The translations under genes and the position numbers were made by a program. A stretch of 64,000 bases of DNA from Pyricularia pennisetigena (Eukaryota; Ascomycota; Sordariomycetes; Magnaporthales; Pyriculariaceae). This document shows, piece by piece, positions 1 to 11,386 of the stretch; position 1 is the stretch's first letter; every line of letters begins with the position of its first letter. The DNA is taken from contig NC_043742.1 of NCBI RefSeq assembly GCF_004337985.1, forward strand, positions 5,931,140 through 5,995,139, written 5' to 3'. A model generated the notes under the pieces. That model was given only the letters and a program-made list of their open reading frames with translations, searched no databases and had not been told where the DNA came from.

Positions 1-975
1 CCCCCCCCCAAATTTGCTACCTGGTACGAGGTGAACTTGAATCTAGCTCAAATTTAGACTCAAGAAGGGGTGTCAGCTTCGGGAATTGCCCCATACATAC
101 CTACGTGAAAAGGTACGAGGTAAGCAATGCCCCAGTATGGAGTCGCTGGGCCGCTTCGGCTAGGCTGTCGTCATGCCGCTCGGCGGATTCCGGCTGCATC
201 CACACCCTCACCATACCCTTCACGACGAAGTCATCAATCATCAATGCCCAATCGCCAAGGGTCCTTATGGTGGCTTGGTTGGGTCAGGTGACTGGCTAAG
301 CCTGGGAGAATGCTACCAATGAATACCATCAGTGTAATCATTGCAGATCACAAGCTGGAGATCTAAGAGCTTTGCACTCTTAGCGGAGAGACCCAGTCAA
401 AAATGTGACCCAAAAGTCACAATATGCGACAACGGAAGGAATAGTATCTCGTTGAACATGGACAAACAAAGACGACAAGTATTAGCAACTTGGCCATGCT
501 GTGTTCGTCAGCAATGACTGAATACATTGACTCGCAAAGGTTAACATAAACATAGTATCGTGTGGTCCAGCACGACGAGAGTCGCCCATAAACATATCTC
601 TATTCAGCCACAATCGTACCAAATCAGGCCTATGTCAACGTTGAGAGCGGATGAACTATTTAGCGCACAGTCATGTGCTGGTGTCTATAATGGGAACATG
701 GGGAAAAGTGAATATGAGAATCAAGCATATGCAAGTTTGAACTATTTGTCACGCGAGGCAGTTTTGCAGTTCGCAAATCCCCTCCTTATTAGTGGGCGCA
801 AACGGATAGACCGTCAAGGCAGTTTTCTACCGCGCGCAATGCTGAAAGTAATAATGTCTCGAGACAACTTTGTGAGTGAGACCGGCACTCCTTTGATTTA
901 GACCAAACCAGCATAATATAGTCGTAGATAACAATGTCGTCGGAGTTGAAGTGGAATGCCAATAGTCTAGTGACT
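1..975. other. Intergenic: no gene recognised at the window edge
   Basis: This stretch opens with a run of nine C and lies downstream of ARL1, which is on the minus strand. It presumably includes the ARL1 3' untranslated region. Short open frames exist (for example 560-901 plus), but their products resemble no family I know and they show no splice-consistent extension. I see no RNA gene or repeat here. Confidence 0.5.
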
Positions 976-1813
976 TTATGACTCTTGCGAGACCGTTTGC
1001 TGAAGAAATTTTTAGGGTCAGTCAGTTTAAGCGCCGAACTCGGAGAGGGGGCTTTGGTCTGGTATTGATATGATACTTGCGGGAAATTGTCCCAAAAGAA
1101 AATTCCCAACAAGCAAGCAATGCTGGACATAATAATAACTCACCACAAGCCAATCCATGCCTTCATTTACACCACTTCCATCGACAGCAGAGCATGCCAT
1201 GATGCTCCAGTTCCTGTCCCGAAGCTCGCCAAGCCTCAGCGCCTGTGATATGTCACCGGCTCCCTTTGCTCCAGGCTGGTCCTGCTTGTTTGCAAACACC
1301 AACAATGCTGCATCCTTCAGCTCGTCCTCGTTCAGCATAGCGGCTAGCTCATCGGCTGCGGTTTGTAAACGGTCGATATCCGTCGAGTCGACCACAAAGA
1401 TGACCGCTGCTGTGTTGGCATAATAGCACCGCCAGTAGGGACGGATCGATGTCTGACCACCCAAGTCCCATACGTTGAAATTGAGGTTTTTGTATGTGAC
1501 TGACTCCACGTTGAAGCCTATCGTCGGTATCGTCGTAACGACATCCCCTATCTGGAGGAAGGCAAAGGCAAAGGTCAGCTTGACCCTGTCATCGGAAGGA
1601 ACTACACCCGTCAAAATCCATGTCATACCTTCAACCTATACAGCAATGTTGTCTTGCCAGCATTGTCCTGACCGCAACATCTCCATTAGTCTAGTGTGCA
1701 ACAGCCAACTGCGGAACTGGTGTGCTTAATTGTCATACCAGGCCGAGAATCAGAATCCTGATCTCCTTCTTCGCCCAAATGAGGCCTGAAAGCCATGAAA
1801 CACTCTGTCCCAT
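976..1813 (-). CDS. ARL1: ADP-ribosylation factor-like GTPase Arl1
   Basis: This is a small GTPase of the Arf/Arl family that recruits golgins and coat adaptors at the trans-Golgi. I read four exons on the minus strand: 1739-1813, 1629-1667, 1144-1551 and 976-999, giving 181 residues, the usual Arl1 length. The protein starts MGQSVSW, so Gly2 is a likely N-myristoylation site. The P-loop reads GLDNAGKT and is split by intron 1, which leaves exon 1 exactly after GL. Switch regions follow ([14 protein letters not shown]), then NKQD and the guanine-binding CSA. All introns (71, 77 and 144 bases) are gt-ag and in phase. The last exon encodes only QTVSQES and a stop. The Arl1-specific stretch [20 protein letters not shown] separates it from Arf1. 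RPL39 lies upstream in divergent orientation. Confidence 0.95.
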
Positions 1814-2441
1814 TGTGTGCGTTTGTGTGTCTTGCCCGAAAATGCGGAGCTTTGCGGTCCTCCTGGTGAACTTCGAGAGGGTGTCGACACACGATCCGTG
1901 CGGGAGCCCGTTGAGATATAGAAAGTCAAGATTTGTTTGATCCGAGTGCCAAAGACTATGCGATCAAAAAGAAAACAAGGGAATTCAGTGCCGTGGTTCG
2001 TAGCTCGTTTGCGCGTAGATTTGTTATCTCAGATGTGTCGAGATTTACTGTCGGTCAAGCATCATTAGCGTTCATGACACCGCGGACCTTCCTTAACGAT
2101 ACGCAGCGGCGGGCGGAGTCGGGTTACAAATCTGGGGTCCTGTTCTATCTGTGCACGGTTCACCTACCGCCGCGATAGTGCTTTTTGCATGTGGCGGCGG
2201 GGGCGTTGGAACGGTCTGACCCTGTAAAACGCCAGTCAGGTGATGCGCGATCAGGTGATGCTGTTTTCTGGGAAGAAGTTTCCCACTTTCCTCAGCCACA
2301 GCGAAACCAAGCCTCACATTTCCCAGAGTGGGTCGCCCACACAAACTTGTCTCCTAATCCCACCAACGTTACCAAAAATCCGTCAGTCTACACGACATCA
2401 CCCAAAGACATCCTCTCAGCATTTGACAACAAGCAGCCAAA
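1814..2441. promoter_or_regulatory. Divergent intergenic region between ARL1 and RPL39
   Basis: These 628 bases separate the start codons of two genes transcribed away from each other, so both promoters and 5' leaders should lie here. I see no strong TATA box and no recognisable ribosomal-protein promoter element. Open frames in this stretch look like chance. Confidence 0.5.
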
Positions 2442-2926
2442 ATGCCGGTATGTACGAGCCGAATTCATTCCATATTTCGGCTACTCTGCCTACGCACCTA
2501 GAGTGGCTTCCCAGTCTCGATCGCGGTTTTTCACAAGTCCGGGCGCGCGACGTTGGGAGGAGGGGTGAAGATTTGTTATGAAGGGCAGCTTTACTGATCG
2601 CACAACATCACCATCCAGAGCCACAAGTCGTTCCGCACCAAGCAGAAGCTGGCCAAGGCCCAGAAGCAGAACCGCCCGATTCCGCAATGGATTCGTCTCC
2701 GCACAGGCAACACCATCAGGTACGGCTAACGACTCGAAGCAATCGAATCCAGCGTTCGAACGTCAGATTCAAGCAGACAGGCGACTGGAGCGGCTTCTGC
2801 AGCCAGAGATACGAAGGATGCGAACGATCATGGGCTGCCTGAGAGCACTATATACTAACGGATGGATTATCTTTCAGGTACAACGCTAAGCGGAGGCACT
2901 GGCGCAAGACCCGCCTCGGTATCTAA
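2442..2926 (+). CDS. RPL39: 60S ribosomal protein eL39
   Basis: eL39 is one of the smallest ribosomal proteins and lines the peptide exit tunnel of the large subunit. The gene is missed by simple open-frame searches because it is split in three: 2442-2447, 2619-2719 and 2878-2926. The product is exactly 51 residues, the family length, starting [17 protein letters not shown] and ending in a WRKTRLGI tail. It is strongly basic and keeps the conserved [15 protein letters not shown] core. Exon 1 holds only ATGCCG before a gtatgt donor. Intron 1 (171 bases) and intron 2 (158 bases) both end in cag. Two introns in so short a gene fit the intron-rich habit of fungal ribosomal protein genes. I looked for box C/D snoRNA motifs in both introns and saw none that convinced me. 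Confidence 0.95.
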
Positions 2927-3922
2927 GCGACTCGCCTCCATCATTTGGATTCTCTTGACACCTCCGGCTTCACAAAAATCTGTCGCACTGTACCAATCGA
3001 TCCAACATGCCAGCGTGTCGACCTGGAAGCCTCTAGGATGGTGGGATGAGGGAGATGGGTTGATCGGGGACATGCGTTTCTTCCACTCGGAGTTCGGTTC
3101 TTTTTTTCTTTTCAGGGACGATCATGATGATAGGCAGGACGGGGCAAAAAAGCATGTTGGTGGAAGTACAGCCCACAGAGTCCAAGACCCTACTCATTGG
3201 TTTTGGCTTTGGTTTCTTCTAAGAAGGTCATTGCATGTTATGGGCAAAATGGAACTCGAAATGAAGCATCGTCCCATGTGAAATGTTGGATTGAACGTGA
3301 AACTATGACGTGGAAGCTGGGAGTCAAAAGCCAGTCGTAACGCAATCAGCGGAGCACAGCAAAACTAGGAGTGATAGTATTCCAGATTAGAGACCAACAG
3401 GAGACATGGCAAAATGCACATCTAAGTGGCAGCTCGGAATAGGTATGATGCTTGTATTGATTGCATCATTTCTGAAACGGCACTTTCGACTCAAAAGCGC
3501 TACACCCGACCATTGGATTCTTCCTGACTTTTCCCCCCCAGAGATTAGACTGTCTCTCCACTGACCCAGGCGAAAAGACAATATCCCATTAAGGCACAGG
3601 TGCTTGCAGTGACTGGATCATCTCAAAGGCTTCAAAATCATGTCGGACCCCCATGTTCATTATGATATCAAGCCACACAAGAAATGGTAGATGTAACTGC
3701 AAGGGTACAGAAGTTCAAACGCCCACTAAAATCAATGCCATAATCATCGTAAAATTCGCGGTTGCCCCGGACTTGTCAAAGCCAAGGGAGTTACAATAGA
3801 AAATAAAGTAAAGCGCCAGGGTGCTAAGGCCGTTCCGATTTTGGAGTCCTTCGGGTCATGACCTATGCCTGAATCTAAACCTCGTCCACGTCGTCATGCA
3901 ACTGTTACCATGAGGTATTTTA
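2927..3922. other. Convergent 3' regions of RPL39 and SKP1
   Basis: RPL39 and SKP1 point towards each other here, so this interval should hold both 3' untranslated regions. No protein or RNA gene is recognisable. The open frame at 2862-3281 runs out of the last RPL39 exon in another frame and has no family resemblance. Confidence 0.5.
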
Positions 3923-4569
3923 TTAACGGTCCTCAGCCCATTCGTTCTCGCGACGGATCTGTTCTTCCTCTTCGGGTGTAAAATCGTTGGTGATGTTGAA
4001 AGTCTTGCGAATCTCCTCTGGGGACTTGCCCTTGATCATATTGGCGACTGTTTTACAACCGACGTCGAGTAGTGGCTTGATGTCAAGGTAGTTGCTGGCC
4101 TGGGAGGTGTTAGTAATGTCGTCCCCATGCATGAAAAAGATGCTTGGGAGCATACCAAAATGATCTCAAACAGCATCTCCTGGTCGACCTGCATGAACTT
4201 CTGATCCCATTCATCGATATCGGTTGTCTTCTTGCGGCTTTCGCTGTCCTCGTCGCTGGTCTGCGCGGGGTCGTTGCGGTGGTGCTCACACCACTCGAGA
4301 ACCTTCCTCAGAACCGCCTCGCTGACGTTCGGGATCGGAATTGGTGTAGAAGCGACCATCTCCTCGCCCAAATCGCCGATCAGGTCCTTGATCAGACGAG
4401 AACGGCATGCGACGGCGCGATCTAGTTGAGTATCCAAGGTCAGCAAGCATCACGGAATGGCACAATACAATGCGCAATACAGCCATGTTGAAAGTGGCGG
4501 CATACCAACCTCGATGGACTGGCCATCGTTGCTTTGAAGGTTTACTTTCTGCAGCTGACCCTCAGACAT
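3923..4569 (-). CDS. SKP1: SCF ubiquitin ligase adaptor Skp1
   Basis: Skp1 bridges cullin and F-box proteins in SCF ubiquitin ligases, and also serves in kinetochore and V-ATPase assembly factors. Three exons on the minus strand (4506-4569, 4156-4421, 3923-4099) give 168 residues. The N-terminal BTB/POZ-like fold begins [17 protein letters not shown]. It includes [22 protein letters not shown] and an acidic linker (TSDEDSES). The C-terminal F-box-binding part has [20 protein letters not shown] and [13 protein letters not shown], ending NEWAEDR. Introns are 84 and 56 bases with ctag/ccag acceptors and fit the phase. The gene is known as sconC in Aspergillus and Neurospora. Only one Skp1 copy is seen in the window. 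Confidence 0.95.
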
Positions 4570-6965
4570 TTTGGAAGATTATTTTCGAATGATGCGGTAG
4601 TGGTTTTGGTTGATGGGGGTTTTGTCGCTTTGTCGCAAGGTTGTAAAGGTTAGCGGTGCGGGATGCGATTTGCAAAGCAGTGTAGTTGGTGGTGAATGGA
4701 CCAAGGTAGGTTTGGCTGTAAATGGGGTGGATGGGAATGAATGGAATGGTCACTAAGTAGCGGGTAGGTTAAGTGAGGCACAGCGACCTTTTAGCTTACT
4801 CACCTGTGCGGACTGGGTCGGTAGGCAAAGATGTCCGGTTTAGGCAGATAGGTCCGCAAATGTAGAAACTGACCAGTTGAGATGGACGTGTTGGGCAGGT
4901 AGGGTTTACTTTATGATCAAGACCTCGGCGGCTGCTACCTGTGTGAAGGGAGATTTACTTAAGTGGCTTGCTTTCGTCCGTCGCGAGCAAACGTGAGAAG
5001 ACGTCCGCATGCAGCACATGTATGTGTGTGTGGTTGGTTGTACGCACCTTCGCGGCTCACACGCGGGGCAGATGGGGTTGGACAGGCAGTCACTGTGGAG
5101 CTCGTTTTGGGCTCACACAGGACTCAGGTGTGGAGGCACTCATGGCGACGACGATTTCTGGGATGGTCTGTGCGAGCGCCAGGCTGCTATTGCCTGCCTG
5201 TTTGCGTCTCTACCAACAAATTCAAATACGACAGCCAGGGTTAGGAGTTGCCTTCTGTGTTACGAACTTTGGATCTATTCCAGCCTATGCTAAGATTTGC
5301 GCCCGCATAAAGTAATATGGTAAATAGGAGACAATACCGTAATTGGCTGCAATATTAAACAGAATGCGCCAAGACAACCGGGAAGTCAGATTCCATTAAC
5401 AAGCCGTTGCTAATGAAGACCTTGGTCTTTGCATAGGTGAGTTTTCAAAACAAATAGACTCGATTTTTTGTTTTTGTTTTTTTGCGAATATTAGCAAATC
5501 CAAGCATCGAGTTAATTTTGCTGTATTCTATATCTGCCGTATGCGCGTGGCACTTTTCGGAACGGGGCTCTTCATGAGATTCGGGGCGCTTTGGTGGCCA
5601 AGTATGAGGGCATGGGCCTGACAAATAGCGCTATAATCAAATTATTATGGCAGACTTGAGTTGAAGTAAAATTCTACTTCGCTCAGAGAGGCAAGATGTC
5701 CATGGTTGACCGGCTGTCTTGAGGCAGAGTTTCCTGTCGCAGGCTGTCACATATGATATGAATTGAAAAAGATTCTAATCTAGTCAAGATCCTAGCACCC
5801 ACTCCAGGATAAACCTTACCTCCTTACCTCTAGTGTAGGTGCCGTAGTTGCTAGGTACACTTTAAAAACAGTTCGTTTGCTATGTCAGCTGATTCGTGGG
5901 TAATGATTCGGAGGAACCTGAAATCATGGTTCGCGTAAAGGTAGTACCCCAGGTAACATAGGGTAAGTTGGTGCAATAGGTATTTCTATGCGAGCTTGGT
6001 GAGGTAGTGGTATTTGACAGATAAGCTAAGGTCACATAATGCCTGTAGTGAAAGTATACTTTCTAGAAGTACCGTCAGTTCGTCACTAGGCTGGTTCTAG
6101 TCTACCTTAGGTATCCCATCATCACGTTGGGGGAATGCGTTGGCCGACAACGCAAACGTCTTAGTAGCACCCATGTTTGCGGGGCAGCAACAAATCATGG
6201 AACGTAGCACTCATTGAGCTTCTAATATTTAAGTTTGTCAGGCATTTTTACGCAAGATATTTTGGGCATTCAATGAGGTTAAAGCAAAAGAAGAAAAAAA
6301 AAAAAAACCTCTGTTGGTAAGATAAGTGGAAACAGGTTCTTTTGAAGGCGCTTTTTATGATCGATAGTCACCATCGCAAGTTCAGGTAGACCTCTGAGTA
6401 AAAGCGATAAAGCCAGCCTGACACTTTTAGGGGTGCCAGCTGGGAAAAAAAAAGCTTCAAGTGGTTGCATAATGATCTCCCCGTGTGGGCACACCTCACC
6501 TCGTACCCATGCTTAATCTTGGCAATCTAACTTGCTGGTACTGCGGTGTGGGCCAGCCCCTGCCGTCATCGTCACATCCCAGTACCACTCATAGCTGCAT
6601 CCCCTGCCAGGTGCAAGGAAGGGTAAACCACTTTCGTCTGATTTGTATCGCCATGTGGCCTGGTACACAACCAAGTCCCGAAATTTCCATTTTCCCAAAC
6701 TGCCCACCCATTTCGCGCGCAGCGCGCCCATCCTGCTTTTCGCTCCCTGGCCTCCCTTCTCATTATCTACACTCCTTCGTAATTACGCTCTTCTATTCTA
6801 TAATCCAAGCGTTTGCAATCCAACCCCTATGCATTCTCGATAGTTCCTGCTGCATTAGCTCCCCTCCTTCGATATCCTCCACCACCGCGACGACTTGCTA
6901 CCCGGAGCTTCCGCCCCGTCACAGATGCGCTTCACGAAGCGCGATACACCTTCAGCCAGGCCAAC
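4570..6965. other. Gene-poor 2.4-kb interval between SKP1 and SMP3
   Basis: The SKP1 and SMP3 promoters should lie at the two ends. The middle (about 5300-6500) is AT-rich with T and A runs (5465-5484, 6291-6307) and repeated short CCTTACCT/TAGGTA-like words around 5810-6010. No open frame here looks like a real gene. I see no terminal repeats, transposase remnant or tRNA. Confidence 0.45.
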
Positions 6966-8831
6966 ATGTGGCGGCGCACCTATCTCTTCCTAGTCCTTGT
7001 GCGACTCTATTTTGCTTTATCGCCTAGCTATCTTCACCCAGACGAAAATTTCCAAGGCCCCGAGGTCATCGCCGGCAAGTCGCATTCCTGTCAATTCCCG
7101 GAAACTGTCTGCGGCAACTGGCGCTTGATTTGGAATCCCCAGAGCACAAGCGACCCGGCATGGAAGCTGGCCCCTTCAGGTTCCTGTCACATCGGCTGAC
7201 ATTTTCCTTTCTCCTCCACTACAGGTCAGATTTTTAGCTATCCAGTTCGGCACACATGGGAGTTTACGAGCGAGCGGCCGATCCGAAGCGTATTTCCGCT
7301 ATGGCCGGTATACGGCCTTCCGATGCTACTTCTAAGGTGGTTGTGGATCGGAAATGGACATGACGGAGAAATTCCCCCGATCGCCGTATTCTGGGCGCTT
7401 CGAGTGTTGATGTTTGTTCTCAGCTTTGTGCTTGAGGACTGGGCTATTCACGAGCTCATCCCTTCACCAAGGCAAAGGAGAACAGCTGTCATACTTGTTG
7501 CCTCGTCCTATGTAACTTGGACGTACCAGACACATACATTCTCCAACGCGATCGAGACCTTGGCTGTGGCGTGGAGCTTGGTACTCATTGAGCGCATAGT
7601 CGCAAGTCCACCGGTAAGCTAATCTACATCGGACGACCGCTTCTAGGGCGAAAGATTTCTCAAAGGGGATGCGCGCTGACTTTTGGCCGCAGCAACGCGA
7701 CTCACTTATGGCCTCTATGGTGCTTGGTATCATCTGCGTGTTTGGTGTGTTCAACAGAATCACATTTCCTGCGTTTTTATTGGTACCTGGAATTCGGCTT
7801 GTACCATATTTCCGACAAAGGTGAGAGCCATAGAATCTTACCCCGCCGATGTGCTTCTAGTTCTAACTGAAGGCGAATATGCTGCACACAGGCCTTTGTC
7901 ATTTGCAGTACTTGTCCTGTCGGGACTTTTCACTGCTTTGGCAGCAGTAACCGTCGACACTGCATTCTACACCCGACAGGTTTCATGGACGGATATCATC
8001 TCGAATCCTGTCATCACACCCCTCAACAATCTCTTGTATAATATTTCGACTGAGAACCTAGCGCAACATGGACTACATCCATGGTATCAACACATGCTGG
8101 CCAACTTACCCCTTCTGATTGGCCCTGGAGTTCTTTTGCTGGTGCTCAATGCTAGATTGACACAGCGACTTTACTCGGCTCTCTCGGGGATATTTGTGCT
8201 TTCTATATTTCAACACCAAGAAGCGAGGTTTCTCTTACCCACGGTGCCGCTGATACTGTCGTCAGTGCGCCTACCAAAGAACCAAACCATACGACAGTTG
8301 TGGGTGACTTCATGGATAATATTCAACGCCGCACTAGGTGTCTTAATGGGGGTCTACCACCAGGGTGGGATTATCCCAGGACAAGTCTTCTTGAGCAAGC
8401 AGCCAGATGTCACGCAAGCCATATGGTGGAAAACATACACGCCGCCAATTTGGTTGTTGAACGGCAAAAACGAAGTACTTGAAACCAAAGATGTCATGGG
8501 CATGAAGAGTGAGGATGTGTACGCTCTACTGGAGCAGCTGGCAACGTGCGACACACCAGCAGACAGGAGAAGTTTAGAGTACCTGAAGGAGAAGAACGGC
8601 ACTTATCTGATTGCGCCACTTTCCACCACATGGCTAGACCAATATTTGCCCAACAAGGGACTCGAAGGGTTGAGGTTTCGGGAGGTGTGGCGTCATAGAA
8701 AACACTTCAACCTCGACGATCTGGACTGGGCAGAAGATGGGGTGTGGGGGACACTTAGTCGCTTAATTGGGAGACGAGGATTAGCAGCTTGGAGGATAAC
8801 CAAGAGTTGTCCAGGCAAAAAGGGGCTGTGA
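6966..8831 (+). CDS. SMP3: GPI mannosyltransferase 4 (alpha-1,2), Smp3/PIG-Z
   Basis: Smp3 is an ER membrane glycosyltransferase of family GT22 that adds the fourth, side-branch mannose to the GPI core glycan. I read four exons: 6966-7074, 7225-7613, 7693-7820 and 7892-8831, giving 521 residues (the yeast protein is about the same length). The start sits in front of a hydrophobic segment that leads into [11 protein letters not shown] at residues 23-33. This contains the HPDE motif typical of lumenal loop 1 in GT22 enzymes. Several further membrane segments follow, and [15 protein letters not shown] near residue 330 is the usual HQEPRFLLP-type family signature. Intron 1 is unusual: the only donor that keeps the frame is gcaagt, a GC-AG intron of 150 bases. 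Introns 2 and 3 are ordinary (79 and 71 bases). GPI13, about 28 kb downstream, acts at a neighbouring step. Confidence 0.92.
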
Positions 8832-9313
8832 GAAGTTATCAGCTTAATATTTGCGAAACGAAATTTTACCATGTTCCAAAAAATAACCAAGTTTAGTGCT
8901 GTTGGCCGAAGCATTTGTGGCCTATGCTCTCGTTTTCTTCAAGCGCAGCCCATTTATAGTGATCAGAGATCAATCAGTTCAATTTGGTGACTTTTTCCAA
9001 CGCGTCGCGATCGGCCAAGGAAAGTGCCTGCAGCACGCCGAGCTCCGAGTCTTGGCCCAAGCTTGCCACAACCCCACCCTGAGCTTAAGTGCCTACAGTG
9101 GTCCCAAATCTACGTACGATTGGCGTCCACCGGCCTAGGCACTTGGCGGCAGAAATTTGGGATGCATCAACGAAGCCCAACTAAAACTAGACGACATAGC
9201 TAGATTTCCAAACCTAACCAACAGCACACAGTAATATATGTGCGCCTTCTGTCCCTACCGACCTACCATCCAGCCTCAATTTTCCTCAACAAACCTAACC
9301 CTTCATAATCAAA
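8832..9313. other. Intergenic: SMP3 3' end and PET100 promoter
   Basis: About 480 bases hold the SMP3 3' untranslated region and the PET100 upstream region. An open frame at 8896-9138 has no family resemblance. Nothing else is recognised. Confidence 0.45.
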
Positions 9314-9678
9314 ATGGGTCGTCTCAATCTTGAAGTGTTCAAGGTATGTTGATAGACAATCACCATTGCTGCGCAGCGGGCGGCGTTTAACGGATGGTCG
9401 ACTCACCACGCGATGCCTTACAGTTCGGCATGTACGTCATGTTCCCCATCGGGGTCATGTTCTACTTCGGCACGAACCTCGACAACCGCTTCACGGTCAA
9501 CGACTTCTGGCCCAAACCCGAGCAGACGAACAAGATACCGACCGACAGGGACGAGATCCGCGCCGAGCTGGAGAGGCTTCGCACCCAGCGTCTGCTCAAC
9601 AGGGACAGGAGGTTAGCAGCTGAGGCCGCTGAGGCCAGGCTGAGACCCCAGGCTCCAGAGGAGTCACGGACGGAATGA
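9314..9678 (+). CDS. PET100: Cytochrome c oxidase assembly protein Pet100
   Basis: Pet100 is a small inner-membrane protein needed to assemble subunits of mitochondrial complex IV. Two exons (9314-9343 and 9424-9678) give 94 residues. Exon 1 encodes only MGRLNLEVFK. The 80-base intron has a gtatgt donor and an acag acceptor, and removing it restores the family N-terminus EVFKFGMYVMFPIG. A single membrane segment spans about residues 13-26 and is followed by FGTNLDNRF, the conserved Pet100 core. The C-terminal third is a charged helix (EIRAELERLRTQRLLNRDRR). No classical presequence is visible, as usual for this family. It is convergent with the TACO1-like gene. Confidence 0.9.
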
Positions 9679-9992
9679 TGCACTAGTTGAATGGGCGCAC
9701 TGTTGGAGTATGATTATTGGGGTCAATTGGTTAATTTCGGCGTTAAATGGGATGGCATCTCTGCTCGTATAAGCCACGACTGCTTTGGCTAGGAGGACTA
9801 AAGCAGGCGTTGTGATTTTTTTTCTTCTTTTTTTTCCTTTTTGTATTTGGAGGACATCGTCAATCGGCCGCAAGAGGAGAAGCGCTGTGATATTGATCTC
9901 CACTCCGGGTCACATGGAAACCCAGATCTATGTTCTATTATACAAAATTGTAACATGATGTACAGATATTCCGCTTGGTTGGACACAGCTCT
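9679..9992. other. Convergent 3' interval PET100/TACO1-like
   Basis: Only 314 bases separate the two stop codons, so the 3' untranslated regions probably abut or overlap. A T-rich tract lies at 9818-9842. On the minus strand, just after the TACO1-like stop, 9957-9964 reads UGUACAUC, one base off the PUF3-type site UGUANAUA. Confidence 0.45.
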
Positions 9993-11013
9993 TTAGGTAT
10001 CAAGATTCCTGTCGACATCTGACCAGTCCTCCTCGGCCTGTTTGCCTGGGTAAGCGTTTGAGTAGATGGCCTGAATCTCTGGGATCTCTCGAAGAGCGGA
10101 CAGTAGTTCGGCCAACTTCTTTGTTTCATCAACAGAGTCGATCTTAGCCATAGTGTCCTCGTTGGGTGTCCACATTATGTCGGTGCTCAGCGTCTCGAGG
10201 CCAAACTTGGAACCGACGTCCTTGGCTACTAAAGACACACTCGCTGGCGGCGTCCAAACGACCACATTCCCATCCTCGTTAGCTTCGAGATCCTCCGCAC
10301 CAGCCTCAATAGCGTCGTCCATGATCTGGTCTATCAGCGCCTCAGCGGCCAAGTCTGGCTTGGGAGCAAAGACTACACGACCGGCCCTACCAAACAAGAA
10401 CTTGGTCGGCGTCACAGTGACCTTGCGGAGCTTCAGGATCTTGTGGATATCCTGCTGAGAGCGGGCCTTGCTGTCCGTCTCAATCTCCAGCAAAATGGCA
10501 ACTGAAGGGGGAATCATTGCCTCAATGGTCATGCTCTCGAGCGCGCCACCCGATGCGGAACGGCCTAGGGCTCGTGCGAGAGCACTGTCTATGTTTTCCT
10601 TGGGCAGGCCGGCCTTCTTGGCGGCAGCTACGGCACTTGCAAGCTGGGGGCTGTCTTCGCCGAAAGCTTTATTTTGTTCACGTGGATTGCTATAAGATAC
10701 CGTTCGTCTCCATGTACAGGGCTACAATATGGGGAGGGAGACCGTCTTTGAGGGGACGGGATTTAGCCCAATGGGCTAAAGGGATAAGAAAAAACATACT
10801 TCTGCATAGTGAGGTCAAGTTTTTACCTAGTTGTGACCTCAAAACCGTCTTCTTGGCGTCTGCAGCGCCTTTTTCGTGCCTGATTTTGGACCATTTGTTA
10901 TGGCCTGCATAGAGCGTCGTGCTGGATGCGATGGTGCGGCATGGAGAACATGCAAGAGTCCTGCGGCCAGCGCGCAGAAGCTGCCTCGCTGTCTGGGGTT
11001 TAACACTGTTCAT
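9993..11013 (-). CDS. Mitochondrial YebC/TACO1-family translation factor
   Basis: YebC/TACO1 proteins associate with ribosomes. Human TACO1 activates translation of the COX1 subunit, and the yeast relative is Dpc29. Two exons on the minus strand (10800-11013 and 9993-10666) give 295 residues. The N-terminus is rich in Arg, Ser and Thr and free of acidic residues for about 45 residues, as for a mitochondrial presequence. The family hallmark AGHNKWSKIRHEKGAADAKK follows at about residues 36-55. Exon 2 continues with SPQLASAVAAAKKAGLPKEN and two alpha/beta domains. I chose donor gtatgt at 10799 and acceptor aag at 10667-10669, because this is the only pair found that keeps phase and restores the expected alignment. 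The acceptor is not yag, so this junction is less certain than the rest. It is divergent from LAA1. Confidence 0.85.
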
Positions 11014-11386
11014 CGAAAGAGAGAATGTGCAATTTACAAATATATCAACGAGTAATTCGAGTGTTGATGGTTGAAACTAAGGACCGTCACCAAAACAATA
11101 CAAACCCCGGTAAAAACCGAGATCGCTCTCAATTAATTGTATGACAGTCAGCTAGCTGATGGGGAGGCACGCATGTCAAGCTTGACCAGGGATGCTCGCC
11201 GAAAGGTGGGGTCCCCTGATGGCAGGCGGCTGTGGTGATTGGTCACCACAGATCGCCTACGACGTGCTCTATCTCAGGTACCTGGAATCTCCCCCTGACC
11301 TTACTCACACCTACACGTTGTCACTATACACCTCCAAGGGTAGGGCCGGCCACTACATACCTACACCAAAATCGAAAACCGCCGGC
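11014..11386. promoter_or_regulatory. Divergent promoter region TACO1-like / LAA1
   Basis: These 373 bases separate two start codons on opposite strands and must hold both promoters. The LAA1 frame stays open back to 11192, but the extra sequence reads like untranslated DNA, so I keep this as regulatory sequence. Confidence 0.5.

Noticed and set aside
2185..2581. Overlapping plus-strand frames of 113-127 residues around the eL39 start
   Set aside because: They run through the RPL39 promoter, first exon and intron 1 in wrong frames. The spliced eL39 model explains the region fully.
11192..11386. N-terminal extension of LAA1 by 65 residues from an upstream in-frame ATG
   Set aside because: The extra sequence shows no protein-like composition and would occupy almost half of the short divergent promoter. 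The ATG at 11387 directly precedes family-like sequence.
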